Source: JBMCLJ01 sp048615375
Lineage (GTDB): Bacteria > Patescibacteriota > Dojkabacteria > JAOAGR01
Assembly (NCBI GenBank): GCA_048615375.1
Contig: JBMCLJ010000009.1
Location: 1-25,429 of the forward strand
DNA length: 25,429 nt
Direction of reading: 5' to 3'
How positions within the stretch are numbered: position 1 is the stretch's first letter; each line of letters opens with the position of its first letter. Both the position numbers and the translations under genes were made by a program. This document shows, in pieces, positions 17,283 through 25,260 of this stretch. The notes below the pieces were generated by a model. It did no database searches. It had not been told where the DNA came from and worked only from the letters and a program-made list of their open reading frames with translations.

Positions 17283-20200
17283 CTATTTCGCTTTTACTTT
17301 TTCTTTATTGTGTTCTTTTTCAGTTTTTTTCTGCTTTTTTGCCCCTTTTTTTTGTTGTGCATCCCGGAAAGCGGCTTCTAGCGCATCCTGTGCTGTACGT
17401 GCTGCTGACTTCGCGGCTGCCTGACCTTCAGTCTTTCGTGCTTCACGTTCAGCCCGTGCTGTATAAAGTAGAATCCTGCGGGAAATGTCAGCGTCGATTT
17501 CAGCCATCATCTGGCTAAAGATCACATACCCTTCGTTCTGGTAGGTATGCAGTGGATCTTTTTGTCCATATCCCTGTAGCCCGGCACTTGATCGGATATC
17601 ATCCATGTTTTCAAGATGATCAATCCAGTGGACGTCAATATTGTCAAGCATAACGTACTTTTCAATTTCACGCATAGTTACAAAACCTTCTTTACGTTCT
17701 TTACTGTCGTACACCTCATCAATGAGTAAATCCATTTGTTCTTTAATTCGCTCTTTTGATGGATTCTGGCTGAGATACTTCAAAAATTTATCAAGTTGTA
17801 CTTCAAATTTTTGTACGATTACCTCTTCCAGCAGGTCACGCGGCATTATCTGGAGGAGATTATTAAGAACATTTTCAATATGCTCATTGCTTAGTTTTTC
17901 CTCAGGACTTTCAGTGTCGATAATAAGTTCAACTTGTTGCTTTAATTTACGTATAACATAGTCACGAAGCCGTACTTCTTCAAAAGAAATACCATCTTCT
18001 CGTATTTCTGCATCAATTTTGGCTTTGTTTTCAAAGTAGTACTCTTTTGCTTCCTCGAAGAGATCCATAATTCTCCTTCGCCGATTGTAAATTACCATTC
18101 TCTGCTTATTGAGTACGTCGTCATAATCTACAAGGTGTTTACGAATATCAAAGTTTTCAGCTTCTACTCTTTTTTGCGCTCCTTTCACTGATCGCGTTAT
18201 GAACTTGGATTCAAACGGCATGTCTTCAGGAACATTGGCTGCTGAGAGAATGGTTTTAATCATATCTCCACCATGAATTCGCATTATTTCGTCATCCAGC
18301 GCCAGATAAAATCGGGATGAACCTGGGTCACCCTGACGTCCTGAACGTCCTCTTAGCTGATTATCAATACGTCTGGATTCGTGGCGTTCAGTACCGATTA
18401 CATACAAACCACCTATGTCAGCAACCCCCTTGCCTAGTTTGATATCTGTACCTCGGCCGGCCATATTGGTTGATATGGTAACTGAACCTTTTTCACCGGC
18501 ATGAGCTATAATGTCTGCTTCGCGCGCATGATTTTTCGCGTTAAGAACCTCGTGCTTGACACCGGCACGCTTAAGCATAGTAGCCAACTTTTCAGATTTC
18601 TCAACGGAAACAGTACCAACGAGAACCGGGCGTCCTTTTTTATTTTTCTTCTTTATGTCTTTTACAATTGCATTGAATTTCGCGTCTTCATTCTTATAAA
18701 TGACATCATCATAGTCTTTTCGGATAAGTTTTCTATTGGTAGGGATTTCTACAACATCAAGATTGTATATTTTCGCGAATTCTTCGGATTCAGTTAATGC
18801 AGTACCTGTCATACCGGAAAGCACAGGGTATAATCTGAAGTAATTCTGGTAGGTCACCGTTGCCATTGTGCGTGATTCTCTCTTGATTTCAACATTTTCC
18901 TTAGCCTCAATTGCCTGGTGGATACCATCAGAAATCCTTCTCCCTGGTTGAAGACGTCCAGTAAATTCATCTACCAGCACAATTTCACCATTATGAACAA
19001 TATAATGGTCATCCTTTTGATAGTAATACGTTGCTAAAAGTGCGCGATCAAGGTGTTTTGCGTATTCGTAGTTTGTCCACAGATTATCAACTTTCAGCCA
19101 GTGTTCCATTTTTTTGATACCGCTGTCTGTCAATGAGACCGCGCGTTCTTTTTCATCCAGCGTGTAATCATCTTTATCAAGATCTTTTACAAGTTTTGCA
19201 AACCTGCTATAGAGATAATTTGACTCTTCAGCTGAATCAGAGATGATAAGAGGTGTTCGGGCTTCGTCGATAAGAATTGAGTCTACCTCGTCAACAATGC
19301 AGAAAAAAGGATCGCGCTGGTTCATTTGCTCAAATGTTTTCTGCATATTGTCACGCAGGTAATCGAAACCAAATTCTGAATGGGTGCCGTAGGTGATATC
19401 ACAGAGGTAGGCATCTTTTTTAGTTACTTCGACCAGTGATGTTCCTTTCATCTGTCCCATAAGGCTCCAGTCAGTTTGTTTAACTGTCTTTGCATCTTCC
19501 TCAGTCTTATATTTTGTTAATAGATCCGCGCCGACAAATTTAAAACATTTGTCATGATTTACTACTCCTACACTTATCCCGAGATAATCCATGATACCGC
19601 CGACCCATTCAGCGTCTCTTCGTGCAAGGTAATCATTTACTGTAACGAGATATGCTCCACGTCCAAAAAGTGAGTAAATAAACAAAGACAAAGTTGCCGC
19701 GAGGGTTTTACCTTCTCCAGTTTTAAACTCAATCACACGACCTTGTGAGAGGGCGATGCCTGCCATCACCTGAACTTCGAAATGTTTATGGGCAGCTACT
19801 CGATGAGCCGCTTCACGCATGAGAGCAAATGCGATTGGTAATTCTTCAATAATGTAGTCCAGTATTTCACCTCCCTGCCTGGTTTCCAGCCAGGACTTTC
19901 CTTTTTCCATCAAAATCTTCGTATCGGGAGTCAGTTCCTTTTGGAAGCGTTTTTGCAGCTTCTGGACTGCTTTACGCATTTCTTCCTGGTTCATTTTCTT
20001 TACTTTTTTTTCTACTTCAAGAACTTCTTTCGCGAACTTATTCAGTTTATCAGCCTGTTTTTCATTGGAGTCGAATACCTTGGTGCGTACCTTGCCAAAA
20101 AAAGTGATTTTTTTCTTTAATTTCTTCGCCTTCTGTTTTTTTGGTTTTTTTCTGGTATCTCCAATTAATTTTGAGAGTTTTTTATTACTGATACCTCCAG

Positions 20201-20435
20201 GAGCCGTTGTCTCGGATTTATTTTCTTTCTCTTGCTTGTTTTCTTTCAGCTGTTTCGAACGTGTACCTTTCCTGGATTGTTCAGGAGATTTTTCGACGGC
20301 CTTATGTTCTGCTTTCTTGTTTCCCTCTCCTGTTTTATTATTCTTTTTGTCCTTTTTATCTTTTGATTTCATCACATTCTCACCTTTTTCAGCTGTTTTT
20401 GTGTTGTTTTTTTTATTTTCTCTGTCTTTAGCCAT
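17283..20435 (-). CDS. secA: SecA preprotein translocase ATPase with long Lys-rich N-terminus
   Basis: ATPase motor of the Sec pathway. The frame is open from GTG 20468, but a promoter overlaps that start; ATG 20435 (MAKDRENKK) is chosen, giving 1050 residues against about 900 in E. coli. Walker A TGEGKT lies at about 239-244 (about 104-109 in E. coli) because of a roughly 110-residue Lys/Glu/Asn-rich extension. Other motifs are VTVNDYLARRD, DITYGTHSEFGFDYLRDNM, the DEAD-like VDEVDSILIDEARTPL, SGMTGTA, TNMAGRGTDIKLG, and RRIDNQLRGRSGRQGDPG. The wing region has an insertion of about 40 residues between GISVGVV and the DITYGT motif. The helical scaffold ends with GYGQKDPL, and the C-terminus is Lys-rich (KKGAKKQKKTEKEHNKEK) without the Cys/His zinc site. 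It exports the many surface proteins seen around it (inference). Confidence 0.95.
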   Translation of the reverse strand: MAKDRENKKNNTKTAEKGENVMKSKDKKDKKNNKTGEGNKKAEHKAVEKSPEQSRKGTRSKQLKENKQEKENKSETTAPGGISNKKLSKLIGDTRKKPKKQKAKKLKKKITFFGKVRTKVFDSNEKQADKLNKFAKEVLEVEKKVKKMNQEEMRKAVQKLQKRFQKELTPDTKILMEKGKSWLETRQGGEILDYIIEELPIAFALMREAAHRVAAHKHFEVQVMAGIALSQGRVIEFKTGEGKTLAATLSLFIYSLFGRGAYLVTVNDYLARRDAEWVGGIMDYLGISVGVVNHDKCFKFVGADLLTKYKTEEDAKTVKQTDWSLMGQMKGTSLVEVTKKDAYLCDITYGTHSEFGFDYLRDNMQKTFEQMNQRDPFFCIVDEVDSILIDEARTPLIISDSAEESNYLYSRFAKLVKDLDKDDYTLDEKERAVSLTDSGIKKMEHWLKVDNLWTNYEYAKHLDRALLATYYYQKDDHYIVHNGEIVLVDEFTGRLQPGRRISDGIHQAIEAKENVEIKRESRTMATVTYQNYFRLYPVLSGMTGTALTESEEFAKIYNLDVVEIPTNRKLIRKDYDDVIYKNEDAKFNAIVKDIKKKNKKGRPVLVGTVSVEKSEKLATMLKRAGVKHEVLNAKNHAREADIIAHAGEKGSVTISTNMAGRGTDIKLGKGVADIGGLYVIGTERHESRRIDNQLRGRSGRQGDPGSSRFYLALDDEIMRIHGGDMIKTILSAANVPEDMPFESKFITRSVKGAQKRVEAENFDIRKHLVDYDDVLNKQRMVIYNRRRRIMDLFEEAKEYYFENKAKIDAEIREDGISFEEVRLRDYVIRKLKQQVELIIDTESPEEKLSNEHIENVLNNLLQIMPRDLLEEVIVQKFEVQLDKFLKYLSQNPSKERIKEQMDLLIDEVYDSKERKEGFVTMREIEKYVMLDNIDVHWIDHLENMDDIRSSAGLQGYGQKDPLHTYQNEGYVIFSQMMAEIDADISRRILLYTARAEREARKTEGQAAAKSAARTAQDALEAAFRDAQQKKGAKKQKKTEKEHNKEKVKAK

Positions 20436-20450
20436 GTGTTTCAACTGTAA

Positions 20451-20480
20451 AGTATAGGCAGATTGCACCTAAATTATCAA
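20451..20480 (-). promoter_or_regulatory. secA: secA promoter
   Basis: On the minus strand TTGATA (plus 20475-20480) and TATACT (plus 20451-20456) are 18 bases apart. The -10 element lies 15 bases before ATG 20435 and inside the longer open frame, which rules out the GTG at 20468 as the usual start. The leader would be about eight bases. Confidence 0.7.
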
Positions 20481-20491
20481 TAGTAATTTGT

Positions 20492-20665
20492 CCCTGAATG
20501 ATAACAGATTTTAAAAAAGTTTGAACCTTCGCAGGCAGGGAGAAGTAGTGATATAATCATGGTAATAGGAAGGTTCCGGAGAGAAAGGACTTGCTTGGCA
20601 GCACAGATAACTTGAACTATGTATTTTTTTGGAACCTCCCTACATATATATAATGTCATTCAGGG
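20492..20665. other. Candidate structured RNA region with competing helices
   Basis: The 174-base block is closed by perfect 10-bp arms CCCTGAATGA (20492-20501) and TCATTCAGGG (20656-20665). Inside, GAAGGTTC (20569-20576) can pair either with GAACCTTC (20523-20530) or, as AGGTTCC (20571-20577), with GGAACCT (20631-20637) plus flanking pairs. A further pairing is AGGGAG (20537-20542) with CTCCCT (20636-20641). On the minus strand the first of these alternatives is followed after a few bases by TTTTTT (plus 20513-20518), like an attenuator. A TATAAT preceded by TG (20549-20557) could start a plus-strand transcript. No known RNA family is recognised. It lies between the sigma gene stop and the secA promoter. 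Confidence 0.4.
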
Positions 20666-20682
20666 TACAAAAGTGACAGTTT

Positions 20683-22686
20683 TCATGTGAATTTTATTGT
20701 AGCAATGATTTCTGATGCTTCATCTATCATCTGGTTTAAAGTGGGGTTGTTTTTTGCAGGCAATCCACCAATGAAACTTTCCTCATACGTATCCCCAAGC
20801 GTGAGGGTAATGGCGTATATTGATTTGTTCCCGGATATATTAGCTTTGGGCTGGAAAAGATAGTTTTCTGCATCTGAAAAGAATATTGTACCATACCACA
20901 AATCTTCAGGCACTGCTTCTCTGCTTATCCCAGGTGCAGCATTAGGATAGGTACATTTTTGTAATGATTCATCACTTAGATTATTTACGGTTACTTCTAC
21001 CCGTTCGATCTTATCTGTGACTTGCTCAGTATCAGATGTTATCTGGAAATTGCACCTGGAAAGATCTATTTCATTCAATCTGGTCAAATAGCGAGATATA
21101 CTTGGAAGTTCGTCATTGTATTCCAGCGAATGTATGTTGAGTTTAAATTGATTCTTGAGTAGCACAATGCTACTGCCCTTATCTTGAATAGTCCAGCCAG
21201 CAGGAGTTGTAACTTGCATTACTTCATTTTCAAAAGTATTGGGTGAAGTCCGGGTAGTTTGTGAAAAAGTCTCGATAGCAAGTTTAAATACGTTATTCAT
21301 TGCTTCAGTCTCGGTGACACTCATCCAGATAGCGTACAGACCATTATTTAAATCAATCGAATAGACATGGTAATGGTCACCGGAGCCAGCAGGGTCTCCA
21401 GGCTGGATACTGCAGGAAGTTTTCCCTTTACCCACCAGCCATTCGTTACCTGCAACCTTTTCATTGCTAAATGTATCTATGTTCAGGCAATCATAATTAG
21501 ATTCGTCGAGTGACAAATCATTCGAGTTGTTTTTTGGTTGTGTAGCTTCATTGAGAGTGACCGATTTTAAGTCTGAACTCGTGTCTTGTGTATTGTACGA
21601 TAAGTACGTGTGCCGTGCACTGACCACCTTGAGTCTCCACAGTCTGGTTTGGATCACAGTATCTTTTGTGTTATCGCTATTCTGTTCAGGAAAAGGGGTA
21701 TAAGAGATATCGAATATTTTAGATTCATGGGCATTGCGTTCAATCAAACCTGCAGTTTCTCCGACAGGCAATCCGAACTGAAACCCTCTTCCTTCGTCTT
21801 TGTATACCTCGTATTCAGTTCCTTCATTGGTCGTGTACGTGGTAGTTGCCTGCGAAACGAGATCCCTGTTGACATCGGAAGTCTTTGTTTCCTCAGTTCT
21901 GGTTTCACTGTTGTGTATTTTGTGGGTCCAGGTACCAATCCCGATACCGGTCAAGACTACCATCCCTGTAATTATTACTATCCCAAAGTTGGAAGTGAGG
22001 TAATTTTTGATGTGTAACAATGAATTATTCATAGCTGTTTTATTTGAAAAATGTATTAGCTGTTCCGGTAATGTATACTCTTGTGTTTTTGCAGCATGTA
22101 CGATTGAGGTAAAGATCAGGGGATAAGAAATAATAGTAAGTTTTCCTTGCGTTTTAAGAATTTTTCTGATTTTTTCAATTGCTCGGTAAAAGCGTTGTCT
22201 GACTGTAGCAGGTTTCTCTGAAAGAATATCCGCAATATCGTGGAATTCCATACCTTCCCAGATTCGCAGGTTGATCACTTCCTGGTCTTCTGGTTTAAGG
22301 GTAAGAATAACCTCTTTCACTTGCTGGACAAACTCTTTATTGATTATCTCATCAACAAAACTTATCTCCGTCTCATCAGCGATGTGCACAGATTGTTCCT
22401 GTAGAGGTATGATGATTGGTTTTCTGCGATATGCCAGGTTCCTGGCCGTACGGAACAGCCAGTGTCGCAAGCTTATCCCTTTCCACTCAAAACGGGAATA
22501 CACAGAATAAAACTTGATGAATGTATTGGAGGTAATATCTTCAGATTCGCCCTGATTACCAGTCAGTGAAAAAGCGTATCGATACACATGACTCACAAAA
22601 TACTCATAAAGCTCCCCAAAATCTTTGCTATTTTCCTGCGCACGCGAAAGGAGCTGTTTTTCTTTTTGTAAATCAGTCGTATACAT
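20683..22686 (-). CDS. ECF-type sigma factor fused to a membrane helix and ectodomain (copy 1)
   Basis: The 667-residue protein joins three parts. Residues about 20-85 are sigma region 2 (YEYFVSHVYRYAFSLTG, then the FxKFYSVYSRFEWKG, LRHWLFRTARN core). Residues about 120-178 are sigma region 4 (VILTLKPEDQEVINLRIWEG, IADILSEKPATVRQR). A linker is followed by one transmembrane helix (about 234-254). The remaining 410 residues lie outside the membrane and resemble two copies of a beta-rich module (GRGFQFGLPVGE near 295, VTTPAGWTIQDKG further on) with few Cys. The fused ectodomain is not an anti-sigma domain I recognise, and no separate anti-sigma gene is adjacent. The gene lies downstream of its paralog on the same strand. 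It is most likely membrane-tethered, releasing or presenting the sigma part in response to an envelope signal (inference). Confidence 0.85.
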   Translation of the reverse strand: MYTTDLQKEKQLLSRAQENSKDFGELYEYFVSHVYRYAFSLTGNQGESEDITSNTFIKFYSVYSRFEWKGISLRHWLFRTARNLAYRRKPIIIPLQEQSVHIADETEISFVDEIINKEFVQQVKEVILTLKPEDQEVINLRIWEGMEFHDIADILSEKPATVRQRFYRAIEKIRKILKTQGKLTIISYPLIFTSIVHAAKTQEYTLPEQLIHFSNKTAMNNSLLHIKNYLTSNFGIVIITGMVVLTGIGIGTWTHKIHNSETRTEETKTSDVNRDLVSQATTTYTTNEGTEYEVYKDEGRGFQFGLPVGETAGLIERNAHESKIFDISYTPFPEQNSDNTKDTVIQTRLWRLKVVSARHTYLSYNTQDTSSDLKSVTLNEATQPKNNSNDLSLDESNYDCLNIDTFSNEKVAGNEWLVGKGKTSCSIQPGDPAGSGDHYHVYSIDLNNGLYAIWMSVTETEAMNNVFKLAIETFSQTTRTSPNTFENEVMQVTTPAGWTIQDKGSSIVLLKNQFKLNIHSLEYNDELPSISRYLTRLNEIDLSRCNFQITSDTEQVTDKIERVEVTVNNLSDESLQKCTYPNAAPGISREAVPEDLWYGTIFFSDAENYLFQPKANISGNKSIYAITLTLGDTYEESFIGGLPAKNNPTLNQMIDEASEIIATIKFT

Positions 22687-23169
22687 TCTTGTATAAAGTT
22701 TTTACAGTAGCTTATATAGACTGTAAAAACTCTATACAACTATCACAAAATCTGCAAATTTGTGACAGGTTACTGGATCCTGGACATGTAATGTGCCGGG
22801 AGAAATGTATTATTTGCATGTAGTCCATAACTACCGGCACATATGTTTTGCTACGGAACAAGAAAACAAATAAGCAACGGAAGAGTCTGGTTAAATTGTT
22901 GCTTACGTATTTTAATGTTTCCTCACTTATATATGTCAAGAAGATATAAAAAGTGACATCTTTTACTTCGTTACGATTACTGAAACGATTTCTTTACCGT
23001 AGTAACGCCGTTAAGCTAATTAGACTTTTTTTATCTTCAAGCAGAGAAAAGGTGTCCACTGCGAGAGCTATTTCGCTGTTTCCCTGCTCGATTACCGTTA
23101 TTCCAGAATCGATCTTCTATTCATTAATTTCAGATAGACAACCTTTTGTTACTAAAACATTGATTGAGT
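22687..23169. other. Intergenic region between the two sigma genes
   Basis: This 483-base interval holds the palindrome at 22689-22739 (entered separately), a loose inverted repeat with 9-bp arms ATGTGCCGG (22791-22799) and CCGGCACAT (22834-22842), and the inverted hexamers ATGTCA (22933-22938) and TGACAT (22954-22959). On the minus strand a start-less open stretch of 40 codons runs from 23116 to TAA 22994-22996; it reads like protein in places but nothing supports it as a gene. No RNA gene is seen. Confidence 0.5.
22689..22739. promoter_or_regulatory. Near-perfect 20-bp-arm palindrome at the start of sigma copy 1
   Basis: Arm TTGTATAAAGTTTTTACAGT (22689-22708) pairs with the arm at 22720-22739 with one mismatch in 20, separated by 11 bases (AGCTTATATAG). 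The ATG of the sigma gene begins 2 bases past the left arm. It may be a protein-binding site for autoregulation or a strong 5' hairpin in the transcript. A TATACA on the minus strand lies 3 bases before the ATG. Confidence 0.75.
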
Positions 23170-25095
23170 TTAGAGCACTTTGATTGATTCAACGATTTTT
23201 ACGGCACGGTCAAAATCTTCCTGTGGGACTGACTTTTTGTCCTTGATAGTGCTACCTGTCGGATCGCATTGGAGAAATGTAAATGGTTCACTTAATGCTA
23301 CTGCTACTTTTCCCGGGATAGTTATAAGGTACATGTCAGCACCACTGACATTGAGACAATCTTCATTACCTTCGGGGGCTCCATCACTGTACGTGTATTT
23401 CTCTACAGAATATTTCTTTTCTTCAATTGTAAGCGTTTGTAACGTTGTGTTTTCTTGTTGTGCTCCTGGAGATGAAATTGATTCGTTTATTTGATCTATT
23501 GTCTCAGTGAATTTTGAAATAGTATAAATTCTCATATTCATGTGATATGTCAATACTCCAGTTGGCGCTTTTTCCTGTATAGTAATCATAAAGGTTTTTT
23601 GGCCACTCAGAGGACCAGGACCAAGGTTTGTAATAGACTCTTTAATATGTGCTATACCATCCGGATACCGAAACGAAACCCCAACCTGCTCACTTGTATA
23701 TGTCTTCCAGCCGGCATAGGTATCATCTGTTGCGGGTATAGTCTGAGTAATGGTTGAAGTAGTGAAATCTGCAATAGGTTCAAAACTAGTAAGCACTACA
23801 TTCATCGCCACATTCAGCTCAGTACTAGTTTCACTTCCGCTGTTCCAGACTGTGTAATATTTGTCTTGAAACAACTGTCCATACATATGGTAATAATAGT
23901 CCCCACTTTCACATTGAGAAATTCCGTTACCATGAATCCAAGTATTTTTATTATAGCTTACGGGCTCAAGTGTAAGTGAAGAGGTCTCATCACAGTAACC
24001 TTTCGCGGAGTATTTAATTATTTGAAATAATTCAGTATCACTATTTTGAGTGTTGCTAGCTTCAATCAAGGGCAGCGAATTTTTATCATAGATTTTTAAG
24101 GATCCGTGGTTAGTCCCATCTTTATCAAACATACTAATAAGAAGTTTTTCATCATTTGGACCGTTTTCATCCCCTTTTTGTAACTCGATTCTTAGTTGGG
24201 CAGGGTATTCGAATTGGAATCCAAATTCTTCATTGGTATATACTTTGTTCTCGTTATCATTACGTGTTTGCTCAACATTTCCTTGAACATCTGCAAGAGA
24301 TGTTTGTTCATTAACGGTTTCATTTTGGTTTTTAGTTTCAATATAAACCCATGTTCCGATACTTGCTCCGGTAAGAACTACCAACCCGGCTATCATTGCG
24401 ATGCCAAAGTTGGAGGTTAAAAATGTTTTAATAGTTGTTAGTGTTCCTGTCATGATTGGTGAATATTTTGATATAGTGTCAGGTACTAAGAACTCTTTAG
24501 ACTTTCCAGATTTCGCGATAGCACTGAATAATACTGGATAAGGAAATGCTGAATACATATTCTGTTCTTCCAGCTTCTTCCTGACCTTGTCAATGCATCT
24601 GTAAAATCTCTTCCTGACAGTGGCTGGTTTATCTCCAAGTATGTCTGCAATGTCGTGAAACTCCATACCTTCCCAGATCCGAAGAGCTATCAGCTCCTGC
24701 TCAGGCTGTTTAAGTGTCAGGATGGCTTCTTTGACTTTATTTACCATATCTTTGTTAATTATTTCGTCAACAAATGTAATTTCAGGTTCGTCCGGCAGCT
24801 CATTAATTTCTTCCTGTGACATCATGATGTGTGATTTATTTCGATACGCGAAGTTTCTGGCTGTTCTAAAGAGCCAGTACCGTAAACTGATCCCGCGCCA
24901 TTCAAAAGTCTTGAATATTCTGTAAAACTCTGTAAATGAAGATGAGGTTACATCTTCCGCGTCATATCTGTTGCCTGTGAGAGTGTAGGCGAATCGATAC
25001 ACATGAGGTACAAGGTACTCATAGAGTTCATCAAAATATTTATTATTCTCCTGCGCGCGCTGCAAGAGCTCTTTTTCTTTGTGCAGATCAGTCAT
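23170..25095 (-). CDS. ECF-type sigma factor fused to a membrane helix and ectodomain (copy 2)
   Basis: Paralog of the downstream neighbour, 641 residues, with the same order of parts. Sigma region 2 is about residues 20-85 (LYEYLVPHVYRFAYTLTG, FKTFEWRGISLRYW), region 4 about 120-175 (AILTLKQPEQELIALRIWEG, IADILGDKPATVRKR). The transmembrane helix is at about 230-252 and 18 of 25 residues around it match the paralog. The ectodomain has two modules with the FxFxYP pattern (GFQFEYPAQLRIELQK near 290, VSFRYPDGIAHIKE later), each like the modules in copy 1 but strongly diverged. Several Cys residues (for example GYCDETS and SQCESGDYYYHMYG) could make disulfides. The sigma and membrane parts are more conserved than the ectodomain, consistent with one output mechanism and different inputs. 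No anti-sigma gene is adjacent. Confidence 0.85.
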   Translation of the reverse strand: MTDLHKEKELLQRAQENNKYFDELYEYLVPHVYRFAYTLTGNRYDAEDVTSSSFTEFYRIFKTFEWRGISLRYWLFRTARNFAYRNKSHIMMSQEEINELPDEPEITFVDEIINKDMVNKVKEAILTLKQPEQELIALRIWEGMEFHDIADILGDKPATVRKRFYRCIDKVRKKLEEQNMYSAFPYPVLFSAIAKSGKSKEFLVPDTISKYSPIMTGTLTTIKTFLTSNFGIAMIAGLVVLTGASIGTWVYIETKNQNETVNEQTSLADVQGNVEQTRNDNENKVYTNEEFGFQFEYPAQLRIELQKGDENGPNDEKLLISMFDKDGTNHGSLKIYDKNSLPLIEASNTQNSDTELFQIIKYSAKGYCDETSSLTLEPVSYNKNTWIHGNGISQCESGDYYYHMYGQLFQDKYYTVWNSGSETSTELNVAMNVVLTSFEPIADFTTSTITQTIPATDDTYAGWKTYTSEQVGVSFRYPDGIAHIKESITNLGPGPLSGQKTFMITIQEKAPTGVLTYHMNMRIYTISKFTETIDQINESISSPGAQQENTTLQTLTIEEKKYSVEKYTYSDGAPEGNEDCLNVSGADMYLITIPGKVAVALSEPFTFLQCDPTGSTIKDKKSVPQEDFDRAVKIVESIKVL

Positions 25096-25106
25096 ATGTT
25101 ATGAGT

Positions 25107-25155
25107 TTACTGATTGTAATATATCAGTAAGGAAGGAATATTTCTCATCCTTACT
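25107..25155. promoter_or_regulatory. Two overlapping inverted repeats upstream of sigma copy 2
   Basis: TTACTGAT (25107-25114) pairs with ATCAGTAA (25123-25130), and AGTAAGGA (25126-25133) pairs with TCCTTACT (25148-25155). The two pairings share AGTAA and cannot form together. The nearer hairpin ends 11 bases before the ATG. This could be a switching leader or an operator pair. Confidence 0.5.
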
Positions 25156-25202
25156 CAATAGAGCTATCATGAGTGAGGAGAGTTTGTGACAAAAAGACAG
25201 CC

Positions 25203-25236
25203 AAAAAACTGAGACGCGTATCTACACACGTCTCAG
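25203..25236 (-). terminator. Intrinsic terminator on the minus strand
   Basis: Arms CTGAGACG (25209-25216) and CGTCTCAG (25229-25236) form a perfect 8-bp stem with a 12-base loop. Read on the minus strand it is followed directly by TTTTTT (plus 25203-25208). It would end a transcript coming from beyond the right edge, just after the partial frame that stops at 25261. Confidence 0.75.
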
Positions 25237-25260
25237 AAATTAGATTTAAGGGTATTGTTA

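Noticed and set aside
20436..20468. GTG start for SecA, 11 codons upstream of the chosen ATG
   Set aside because: The -10 hexamer TATACT of a good promoter lies inside these codons, so they would not be transcribed.
20560..20616. 18-codon plus-strand frame starting one base after TATAAT
   Set aside because: Too short and without any support beyond the -10 element.
20477..20659. 60-codon minus-strand frame within the structured region
   Set aside because: It has no family resemblance and lies fully within the inverted-repeat block; structure explains the sequence better.
22994..23116. Minus-strand open stretch of 40 codons between the sigma genes, with protein-like text such as TVIEQGNSEIALAVDTFSL
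   Set aside because: No start codon near its beginning, an in-frame stop immediately upstream, and no recognisable family. It could be a gene remnant.
22953..23183. 76-codon plus-strand frame overlapping the end of sigma copy 2
   Set aside because: It is antisense to a well-supported gene at its end, with no promoter or protein-like features.
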